9,115 bases of DNA from Bacteroidota bacterium (GTDB lineage: Bacteria > Bacteroidota > Bacteroidia > Flavobacteriales > Flavobacteriaceae), in contig JAACDY010000199.1 of NCBI GenBank assembly GCA_009936675.1, positions 1-9,115 on the forward strand. The letters run 5' to 3'. Of this stretch, positions 1-6,191 are shown in pieces. The notes beneath the pieces are model-generated. The model did no database searches. It had not been told where the DNA came from and was given only the letters and a program-made list of their open reading frames with translations. A program made the position numbers and the translations under genes. Numbering within the stretch: position 1 is the first letter of the stretch; the number at the start of each line of letters is the position of its first letter.

Positions 1-18
1 ATTTTTCTATCTTTCCCT

Positions 19-1029
19 ATGGTTTTGAATTTCCAAAAAGACATTTCTCTACGTGCCTACAACACATTTGGCATCGACGTTAAGTCAAAAAAATTCATCG
101 GCATTCAATCCACTGATGCATTAAAAGCGGTTTTGACCGAAAACCAAGATGGCCAACTTTTAGTTTTGGGAGGAGGAAGTAATCTATTGCTCACCCAAGA
201 TTTTGATGGACTTACCCTAAGAATTGAAAGCCGTGGAATAGAAATCCTTCAGGAGGATAAGTACAGGGCTAAGGTCAAAGTCGCTGCGGGGGAAAACTGG
301 CATGATTTTGTTTTGTGGTGTTTAAAAAAAGATTTTGGGGGTGTTGAAAATTTGGCCTTGATCCCCGGTAGTGTGGGAGCGGCTCCCATCCAAAACATAG
401 GGGCCTATGGGGCGGAGCTTAGCCAAGTTTTTGAAAGTTGCGAAGCCATGTATCGAGAAACCGGTGAGATCAAAACCTTTAACAAGACCGAATGTGAATT
501 TGGGTACAGAAATTCCATTTTTAAAAATGCTCTCAAAGGAAAATACATCATTACTTCGGTTCAGTTCAATCTAACCAAGGCACCACATCAAATCAACACC
601 TCCTACGGAGGTTTGTCCGAAAAAATCGAGTCCAAGTCTCCCAGTATTCAAAAGATCGCACAGGCCGTGGTCCAAATCCGATCAGCCAAATTGCCCGCTC
701 CCCGTCAAATCGGAAACAGTGGTAGTTTTTTTAAAAATCCAGTAGTTGGTTCAGAACAATTTGCGGCACTGCAACAACAATACACCAACCTACCTCACTA
801 TCCCGATCAAGAGGGAAAAGTCAAAATTCCTGCTGCTTGGTTGATCGACCACTTGGGCTTCAAAGGCTATCGTAAGAATGATGCAGGTGTCCACCAAAAC
901 CAAGCCTTAGTTTTGGTCAACTACGGCAATGCCTCCGGTGCTGAAATCAAAAAACTGGCCCAACAAATCAGAGACAAGGTTTTGGAAAACTTTTCGATTG
1001 ACTTGGAATTTGAAGTCAATATACTTTAG
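19..1029 (+). CDS. murB: UDP-N-acetylenolpyruvoylglucosamine reductase (MurB)
   Basis: Cytosolic FAD enzyme that uses NADPH to reduce UDP-GlcNAc-enolpyruvate to UDP-MurNAc, the second committed step of peptidoglycan synthesis. Seen: the opening NISL-like 'DISLRAYNTFGID' (residues 8-20), the FAD-binding loop LGGGSNLLL (50-58), 'IPGSVGAAPIQNIGAYGAE' (115-133), FGYRNSIFK (161-169, R164 being the likely catalytic Arg), GNSGSFFKNP (232-241, with S236 as the expected proton donor) and a C-terminal LEFEV (329-333) carrying the conserved Glu. The insert typical of E. coli-type (type I) MurB, including 'PAAWLIDHLGFKGYRK' (271-286), is present. At 336 residues it is the usual length. The start ATG is supported because the conserved N-terminal motif begins eight residues later, but the upstream frame is open to the window edge. 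It converges on dtd with only two bases between the stop codons. Confidence 0.97.
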   Translation: MVLNFQKDISLRAYNTFGIDVKSKKFIGIQSTDALKAVLTENQDGQLLVLGGGSNLLLTQDFDGLTLRIESRGIEILQEDKYRAKVKVAAGENWHDFVLWCLKKDFGGVENLALIPGSVGAAPIQNIGAYGAELSQVFESCEAMYRETGEIKTFNKTECEFGYRNSIFKNALKGKYIITSVQFNLTKAPHQINTSYGGLSEKIESKSPSIQKIAQAVVQIRSAKLPAPRQIGNSGSFFKNPVVGSEQFAALQQQYTNLPHYPDQEGKVKIPAAWLIDHLGFKGYRKNDAGVHQNQALVLVNYGNASGAEIKKLAQQIRDKVLENFSIDLEFEVNIL

Positions 1030-1031
1030 TA

Positions 1032-1484
1032 TTATTCCCTGTTTTTGGAGTCAATCACAATGGTTACAGGCCCATCGTTGGTCAGGCTGACTTTCATGTC
1101 TGCACCGAAAACACCCTTGGCTATTTTTTTCCCCAACTTTTGCTCTGACAAGCTTATAAACCGCTCGTATAACGGAATGGCTGTTTCGTGTCGGGCGGCT
1201 CTCACATAAGAAGGTCGATTGCCTTTTTTGGTCGAAGCCATTAACGTAAACTGACTGATGACCAACAACTCTCCCTTGATATCATTGAGCGAAAGGTTCA
1301 TCACTTGATTTTTATCATTAAAAATCCTCAGATTGATCAATGTGTTGACCAACCATTCGATATCAGAGGAATTATCATCATTTTCAATTCCCAACAACAC
1401 CAATAGGCCTTTGCCGATGGTTCCCACAACTTCTTCTTCCACTTTCACGTATGCTTGAATGACCCGCTGAATGACGATTCTCAT
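1032..1484 (-). CDS. dtd: D-aminoacyl-tRNA deacylase (DTD)
   Basis: Homodimeric cytosolic proofreading enzyme that hydrolyses D-amino acids (for example D-Tyr) and mischarged glycine from tRNA, protecting translation from wrong chirality. Seen: the N-terminal MRIVIQRV strand, the active-site motif SQFTLMA (residues 77-83), GNRPSY (88-93), and the C-terminal NDGPVT (136-141), whose Gly-Pro is the cross-subunit chiral-discrimination motif of the family. The 150-residue length is exactly typical and nothing is missing. It starts three bases after the rsgA stop, so the two are almost certainly co-transcribed and possibly translationally coupled. I recall rsgA-dtd adjacency as common in Flavobacteriia, but this was not checked. 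Confidence 0.97.
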   Translation of the reverse strand: MRIVIQRVIQAYVKVEEEVVGTIGKGLLVLLGIENDDNSSDIEWLVNTLINLRIFNDKNQVMNLSLNDIKGELLVISQFTLMASTKKGNRPSYVRAARHETAIPLYERFISLSEQKLGKKIAKGVFGADMKVSLTNDGPVTIVIDSKNRE

Positions 1485-1487
1485 AAC

Positions 1488-2417
1488 TTATCGGTATAAA
1501 GTATCGTCCTCTAACAATTGTAGATAGGATTTGTATCGACTTTGGGCGATTTCGCCTGCCTCCAATGCTGCTTTAACAGCACATTGCGGTTCATTGGTAT
1601 GCAGGCAATTATTGAATTTACATTTTTCTTTGAGTACCGAAAACTCGACGAAATAGCCCGACAATTCTTCCTTATGGATGTCCACCACTCCAAAACCTTT
1701 AATCCCAGGGGTATCGATGATTTTGGCTCCTCCCTCCAGATCAAACATTTCGGCAAAAGTAGTGGTATGCTGCCCCTGTTCGTGTTGGACAGAAACATTG
1801 GCAGTTTTCAAATCCAAATCTGGCGAAAGGCTGTTGAGTAGGGTGGATTTCCCCACCCCACTGTGGCCAGAAAATACACTCACTTTTTGCGTCATGGTTC
1901 TTTGAATCTCTACCAAGCTATGAACCTCTTTGGCCACTACTTCGTGGCAGTCATAACCAATTTTTTCATAGATCAACTTTAGGGATCGCATATTCTTCAA
2001 TTCTTGGGAAGTATAGAGATCAATTTTATTGAATACCAATACAGTTTTGATTTCATAGGCTTTGGCGGTGACCAAAAAACGGTCGATAAATGCAGGAAAA
2101 GTGGGTGGTGATTTGAGGGTAATCATCAAAAAAACTTGATCAATATTGGAGGCAATGATGTGGATTTGTTTGGAAAGGTTGACCGATTTTCTGAGAATGT
2201 AGTTCTGACGAGATTCGATTTCGGTGATGACTCCCGTTTTTTTTACTCCATCAGATTCCCTATCAAACAAGACCCTGTCCCCTACAGCTACGGGATTGGT
2301 ACTTTTAATGCCTTTGATTCGGAATTTTCCTTTGATTCTACAATCGTAAAATACTCCATCGGATTTAACGCGGTAATGGCTTCCTGTTGAACAATAAACA
2401 ATCCCTTTTTGTATCAT
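1488..2417 (-). CDS. rsgA: Small ribosomal subunit biogenesis GTPase RsgA (YjeQ)
   Basis: Circularly permuted GTPase that binds the 30S subunit late in assembly and checks maturation of the decoding region. Seen in order: an N-terminal OB-fold RNA-binding domain (about residues 1-75), then the permuted G motifs, with G4 NKID (130-133) before G1 GHSGVGKST (184-192), the G2 HTTT (217-220) and G3 DTPG (235-238), and finally the C-terminal zinc finger with C266, C271, H273 and C279. The order G4-G1-G3 is diagnostic of this family. All nucleotide- and zinc-binding residues are present and 309 residues is the normal length. The start is supported by the family-like 'MIQKGIVYCSTGSHYRV' opening. It is divergent from gpmI across 85 bases and is followed by dtd after three bases. 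Confidence 0.97.
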   Translation of the reverse strand: MIQKGIVYCSTGSHYRVKSDGVFYDCRIKGKFRIKGIKSTNPVAVGDRVLFDRESDGVKKTGVITEIESRQNYILRKSVNLSKQIHIIASNIDQVFLMITLKSPPTFPAFIDRFLVTAKAYEIKTVLVFNKIDLYTSQELKNMRSLKLIYEKIGYDCHEVVAKEVHSLVEIQRTMTQKVSVFSGHSGVGKSTLLNSLSPDLDLKTANVSVQHEQGQHTTTFAEMFDLEGGAKIIDTPGIKGFGVVDIHKEELSGYFVEFSVLKEKCKFNNCLHTNEPQCAVKAALEAGEIAQSRYKSYLQLLEDDTLYR

Positions 2418-2502
2418 CTCTACAAAGAAACAACAAATATTTTTTTCGCTATTTGCTCGGAATACAAGCTGGTGGAATTGCTATCTTTGTAAAAAAAATT
2501 GA
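2418..2502. promoter_or_regulatory. Divergent promoter region between rsgA and gpmI
   Basis: AT-rich 85-base spacer holding the start regions of two divergent units. The 8-base sequence tacaaaga at 2421-2428 is mirrored exactly by tctttgta at 2484-2491, so each gene has TCTTTGTA pointing at its own ATG (11 bases before gpmI, 3 bases before rsgA). On the gpmI side this is part of TATCTTTG, a match to the Bacteroidota TAnnTTTG -7 element. On the rsgA side the match is TTTCTTTG, one base off. No Shine-Dalgarno sequence is visible for either gene. Promoter activity is inferred from motif and position. Confidence 0.55.
2482..2489 (+). promoter_or_regulatory. Bacteroidota-type -7 promoter element of gpmI
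   Basis: TATCTTTG fits the TAnnTTTG consensus of the primary sigma factor in Bacteroidota, 13 bases before the gpmI ATG. A start site a few bases downstream would give a 5' leader of under ten bases. No TTG-type -33 box lies at the usual 17-19 base spacing; the nearest TTTG (2452-2455) is 26 bases away. The -35 side is therefore weak or absent. Confidence 0.55.
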
Positions 2503-4020
2503 ATGGCCCAAAAAGTAATATTAATGATCTTGGATGGATGGGGTTTTGCACCCAACCCTGAGGTCTCTGCAGTAGATTTAGCCCAAACACCCAATATGGA
2601 TGCTTGGTCTAATAAGTATCCCCATGCCTCTCTTTTAACCCATGGAGAAAACGTGGGTCTTACCAACGGACAAATGGGAAATAGCGAAGTGGGACATATG
2701 AATCTGGGAGCAGGAAGAATTGTTTACCAAGACTTGGTTAAAATTTCGAAAGCCATTGCCGACAAAAGCGTAGAAAAGAATCCCGTTTTGGTGGAGGCAT
2801 TGACCTACGCCCAAAAGCAAGGGAAAAATGTACATTTTTTGGGACTACTTTCCGATGGAGGCGTACATGCGCATCTGGATCACTTAGAGGGACTTTTGGA
2901 GATGGCGGCACAATTCAATGTTCCCCAAGTTTTTGTCCACGGCTTTACTGATGGCCGAGATGTGGATCCCAAATCTGGAGCTAGCTATCTTCGGAAATTA
3001 ACCCAAAAACTTGATCAGACGAAGGCAAAACTGGCCTCGATCACTGGGCGTTACTATGCCATGGATCGGGACAAAAGATGGGAAAGGGTCAAAAAAGCCT
3101 ATGATGCATTGGTGCACGCCAAGGGAACTCCCACCCACAACATGGTCGAAAGTGTTGAAGCCAGCTATGCTGCGGGAATTACCGACGAGTTTATCGAACC
3201 TTTGATTGCCGTTGACTCTAACGATCAACCCTTGGGTGAAATTGCCCAAGGAGATGTGGTGATCTTTTTCAATTATCGTACTGACCGCGGGCGACAATTG
3301 ACCGATGCCCTTTCACAACGTGCTTTCCCAGAGCAGGACATGAAGCCTTTGGATTTACATTATGTTACCCTAACCAATTATGACAAAACCTTCAAAAACA
3401 TAAAGGTTGTATTTGAAAAAGACAACTTGGAAGACACTTTGGGCGAAACCCTTTCCAAAGCTGGGAAAACCCAAATAAGAATCGCAGAAACCGAAAAATA
3501 CCCCCACGTGACCTTCTTTTTTAATGGAGGAAGAGAAGAGCCTTTTAAAGGGGAGGAGCGCATCATGTGCCCCTCTCCCAAAGTTGCAACCTATGACCTC
3601 CAACCCGAAATGAGTGCTTTCGAAGTTAGGGATGCCATCATTCCCAAAATCAGAGAGGAGCAGCCTGATTTTATCTGTTTGAACTTTGCCAATCCCGACA
3701 TGGTAGGGCATACAGGAGATCTAAAAGCCGCCATCAAAGCCTGTGAGACCGTAGATCAATGCGCAGGAAAAATCATTGATGTGGCTTTGGAAAACGAATA
3801 CAAAATCATTGTGATTGCTGATCCCGGAAATTGTGAAACCATGGTCAATCCCGATGGTTCACCCAATACGGCACATACAACCAATCCGGTTCCGTTGATT
3901 TTGGTTGATAAAAACAATAGCCCCGTCATTAACGGTGTGTTGGGTGACATTGCACCTACCATTCTAAAGCTGATGGCGGTTGATATTCCCACTGCCATGA
4001 CGGGAAAACCATTGGTCTAA
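2503..4020 (+). CDS. gpmI: 2,3-bisphosphoglycerate-independent phosphoglycerate mutase
   Basis: Glycolytic and gluconeogenic enzyme interconverting 3- and 2-phosphoglycerate through a phosphoserine intermediate. It belongs to the alkaline phosphatase superfamily and normally uses two Mn ions. Seen: ILDGWG with metal ligand D11, the nucleophile loop GNSEVGHMNLGAGR (59-72, S61), SDGGVHAH (117-124), FTDGRD (148-153), the substrate arginines in 'GRYYAMDRDKRWER' (182-195) and NYRTDRGR (257-264), K332, D399 and H403 in NPDMVGHTG, D440, and H458 in TAHTTNPVP. Length (505) and start (MAQKVILMILDGWG) are typical. Odd: the motif normally reading DHGN is DPGN at 440-443, so the metal-2 His ligand (H445 in the Geobacillus enzyme) is Pro441, codon CCC at 3823-3825. 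Either the enzyme is altered or a base is wrong; the rest of the gene looks fully constrained. It leads a four-gene plus-strand cluster. Confidence 0.96.
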   Translation: MAQKVILMILDGWGFAPNPEVSAVDLAQTPNMDAWSNKYPHASLLTHGENVGLTNGQMGNSEVGHMNLGAGRIVYQDLVKISKAIADKSVEKNPVLVEALTYAQKQGKNVHFLGLLSDGGVHAHLDHLEGLLEMAAQFNVPQVFVHGFTDGRDVDPKSGASYLRKLTQKLDQTKAKLASITGRYYAMDRDKRWERVKKAYDALVHAKGTPTHNMVESVEASYAAGITDEFIEPLIAVDSNDQPLGEIAQGDVVIFFNYRTDRGRQLTDALSQRAFPEQDMKPLDLHYVTLTNYDKTFKNIKVVFEKDNLEDTLGETLSKAGKTQIRIAETEKYPHVTFFFNGGREEPFKGEERIMCPSPKVATYDLQPEMSAFEVRDAIIPKIREEQPDFICLNFANPDMVGHTGDLKAAIKACETVDQCAGKIIDVALENEYKIIVIADPGNCETMVNPDGSPNTAHTTNPVPLILVDKNNSPVINGVLGDIAPTILKLMAVDIPTAMTGKPLV

Positions 4021-4048
4021 AAATCCTCAATCCCCAAATATCCAAACT

Positions 4049-4588
4049 ATGAAAAAAGTTTTTTTAATCTGCCTTAGCGTCCTGTTGGTGAGTTGTGGTT
4101 CTCCACCTCAAAAGCCTTTGGAGACCCAACCAACCAAAGCCAGCAGTGGCGAAATTATTCTCTTAGGTAAAATTAACAAGGCCAATTTGCAAACATCGAA
4201 CATCACCTCATGGTTTGTGGAAGAATACAATAAAATTTCAGTGGATCCTCAATGGGGAAAAGACCTTCAACCACATCTCAAAGGTTTGAAAATCAAAGTT
4301 TTTATGGGAACTTGGTGTGAGGACAGCCAAAGAGAAATACCACACTTTTTTAAGTTGCTAGATCAAATAGAATTTGACACAAATAATATAGAGATGTATG
4401 CCATGTCGGAAGAAAAAACTACTCCTCAAAACTTTGAACAGGGTTTAGAAATTTACAATGTCCCTACCCTTATTTTTACTAAAAATGAATATGAAATCAA
4501 TAGATTTGTAGAGTTGCCCGTAAACAGTCTCGAATCTGATATTGCAACAATCATTAAAGGGGAGCCCTACACTCATTCGTACAAATAG
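4049..4588 (+). CDS. Thioredoxin-fold lipoprotein with CxxS active site
   Basis: Predicted lipoprotein facing the periplasm. Residues 1-15 are a short lipoprotein signal with lipobox LVSC (13-16), so C16 would be lipidated. A low-complexity Pro/Thr/Ser linker follows to about residue 33. A thioredoxin-like domain follows: a strand and the active site 'VFMGTWCEDSQREIPHFFKL' (84-103), then YNVPTLIF (136-143), where P139 is the expected cis-Pro. The active site is C90-E-D-S93 rather than CxxC, so there is one redox cysteine. That would suit thiol isomerase, mixed-disulfide or glutathionylation-type chemistry, or a binding role, rather than classical dithiol reduction. No acidic surface-export signal is seen after C16. 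It lies 28 bases after gpmI and 3 bases before map, in the same reading frame as map with two tandem TAG stops between. The specific substrate is unknown. Confidence 0.85.
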   Translation: MKKVFLICLSVLLVSCGSPPQKPLETQPTKASSGEIILLGKINKANLQTSNITSWFVEEYNKISVDPQWGKDLQPHLKGLKIKVFMGTWCEDSQREIPHFFKLLDQIEFDTNNIEMYAMSEEKTTPQNFEQGLEIYNVPTLIFTKNEYEINRFVELPVNSLESDIATIIKGEPYTHSYK

Positions 4589-4591
4589 TAG

Positions 4592-5410
4592 ATGGTAAAG
4601 ATCAAAAGTTTAGAGGAAATCGAGTTGATGCGTGAAAGCGCATTGATTGTGTCCAAGACCCTAGGCATGTTGGCCAAAGAGATAAAACCTGGAGTGACTA
4701 CGCTCCATTTGGATCGCTTGGCCGAAGCTTTTATTCGAGATCACGGAGCAGGACCTGGTTTTTTGGGATTGTATGACTTCCCCAATACGCTTTGCGTAAG
4801 CCCCAACGAAGAGGTCGTTCATGGAATTCCCAACAACAAACCCTTAAAGGAGGGAGACATTCTCTCTGTGGATTGCGGAGCGCTTAAAAATGGGTTTTAC
4901 GGTGACCACGCCTACACCTTCGAACTGGGAACGGTAGCCGATGAAACCAAAAAGTTATTGGAGGTGACTAAAAAATCGCTCTACATTGGTATAGAAGCTT
5001 TTTGTCACGGTAACCGAGTTGGTGATTTGGGTCACGCAATTCAAAGCTATACAGAATCTTTTGGCTATGGAGTGGTAAGAGAATTGGTAGGACACGGTTT
5101 GGGAAGAGAAATGCACGAATCTCCCGAAATTCCCAACTATGGCAAAAGAGGGAGGGGAAAAAAATGTAGCAACGGTATGGTCATCGCCATAGAACCCATG
5201 ACCAATATGGGCACCAAAAACATACGTCATTTTAGCGATGGATGGACCATCAAAACTGCCGACAACCAGCCCAGTGCACATTTTGAACACAATGTGGCTT
5301 TGATAGACGGCAAACCACAACTGCTTTCCACCTTTGATTTTATATACGAAGCGTTGGGAATTGAATCCGACGAAGAAATTCCCTTTAAAAAACATAGGGC
5401 TGAGGCATGA
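4592..5410 (+). CDS. map: Methionine aminopeptidase, type I
   Basis: Cytosolic metallopeptidase that removes the initiator Met from new proteins when the second residue is small. It has the 'pita-bread' fold and a dinuclear metal centre. Seen: the substrate histidine H77 in VVHGIP, metal ligands D94 (SVDCGA), D105 (FYGDHA), H168 (VGHGLGREMHESP), E201 (IAIEPMTN) and E232 (AHFEHNVALID), and the second-shell H175. All five ligands are in place, so it should be active. There is no N-terminal zinc-finger extension. The 272-residue length is slightly over the E. coli enzyme because of a short charged C-terminal tail. The next gene starts inside its stop codon (ATGA overlap at 5407-5410), indicating translational coupling. 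Confidence 0.97.
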   Translation: MVKIKSLEEIELMRESALIVSKTLGMLAKEIKPGVTTLHLDRLAEAFIRDHGAGPGFLGLYDFPNTLCVSPNEEVVHGIPNNKPLKEGDILSVDCGALKNGFYGDHAYTFELGTVADETKKLLEVTKKSLYIGIEAFCHGNRVGDLGHAIQSYTESFGYGVVRELVGHGLGREMHESPEIPNYGKRGRGKKCSNGMVIAIEPMTNMGTKNIRHFSDGWTIKTADNQPSAHFEHNVALIDGKPQLLSTFDFIYEALGIESDEEIPFKKHRAEA

Positions 5411-6162
5411 AGTGGATTCTACGCTTTTTTCCACGATCTTTTTTGATTCGGGTGAGTCTGCTGTTTCAACCTCTATTGCGAATCTATTACAAAGGAAATC
5501 AATTCACTGACCCCATTGATGGCTCACAATACCGAAAATTTCTGCCCTATGGGTATCGTAAAACACTTCGCCCCAATGCCCTTTGTCCTGGGACACTTTC
5601 TCTGGAACGCGATCGATTGCTCTGGCTATACTTGGATAGGAAAACCGAGTGTTTAAACCAAAAACTCAAGGTACTGCATGTGGCTACGGAACAGGTTTTT
5701 TACAGGAAATTCAAACAATTTAAGCATTGGGATTATACCACCACCGACCTCCATTCTCCCTTGGCCAATGTGAAAGCAGACATTTGTAATCTGCCTTTTT
5801 CTGACGATCAATACGATTTGATCCTTTGCAATCACGTTTTGGAACATATCCCTGACGATCTTAAAGCCATGAGGGAATTGTATAGAGTTTTAAAAAAGGG
5901 TGGAACACTGATCGCACAAGTTCCCTTGGAAGAGGAAAGAGAGAAAACATTTGAAGACGACAGCATTACCGATGCAGATGAACGTACAAAAACTTTTGGG
6001 CAATATGACCATGTGAGAGTATATGGACAAGACTACTACCACCGACTGGAGTCAGTAGGTTTTTCTACTGAGCGAATTTTTATCCAAAAAGACTTAAGCC
6101 CTGAAGAGACGGTTCGATTTGCTCTTCCGCAACAAGAAATGATTCCGTTGATGCGGAAATAA
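5407..6162 (+). CDS. Class I SAM-dependent methyltransferase, variant motif I
   Basis: Rossmann-fold methyltransferase of the methyltransferase-11 type. Residues 1-28 form a basic, hydrophobic stretch that may lie on the membrane. 'GSQYRKFLPYGYRKTLRP' (39-56) and 'LSLERDRLLWLYL' (64-76) make a family-specific N-terminal region. The core follows: strand 1 KVLHVATEQ (88-96), strand 2 TTTDLHSP (111-118), 'KADICNLPFSDDQYDLILCN' (123-142), the motif IV region LCNHVLEHIPDD (140-151) and the post-motif helix and strand RVLKKGGTLIAQVPL (160-174). The SAM-binding loop normally reads GxGxG but here is HVATEQ, a variant I recall as HxAPEQ in flavobacterial relatives. Substrate not recognisable. It overlaps map by four bases and ends the plus-strand cluster, 29 bases from a convergent gene. 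Confidence 0.87.
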   Translation: MKWILRFFPRSFLIRVSLLFQPLLRIYYKGNQFTDPIDGSQYRKFLPYGYRKTLRPNALCPGTLSLERDRLLWLYLDRKTECLNQKLKVLHVATEQVFYRKFKQFKHWDYTTTDLHSPLANVKADICNLPFSDDQYDLILCNHVLEHIPDDLKAMRELYRVLKKGGTLIAQVPLEEEREKTFEDDSITDADERTKTFGQYDHVRVYGQDYYHRLESVGFSTERIFIQKDLSPEETVRFALPQQEMIPLMRK

Positions 6163-6191
6163 CTTTTTCTAATTCCTAAAAGCTTTCCTTC

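Noticed and set aside
8..15. TATCTTTC before murB as a -7 promoter element
   Set aside because: The last base differs from TAnnTTTG, and it ends only three bases before the ATG, so a start site would fall inside the coding region. No upstream sequence is available to judge a -33 box.
4955..5434. 159-codon minus-strand open frame opposite map
   Set aside because: It lies antisense to a fully conserved map gene and runs into the methyltransferase start. It has no recognisable domain or promoter.
5407..5490. N-terminal signal peptide on the methyltransferase
   Set aside because: The first 28 residues are hydrophobic but interrupted by several Arg/Lys with no cleavage site, and the rest is a cytosolic Rossmann enzyme. 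Membrane association is more likely than export.
6155..6191. Possible terminator between the methyltransferase and the fibre gene
   Set aside because: Only a weak GGAAA/TTTCC pairing and a short AAAGCTTT palindrome are present; no stable GC stem with a T tract is visible in the 29-base gap.
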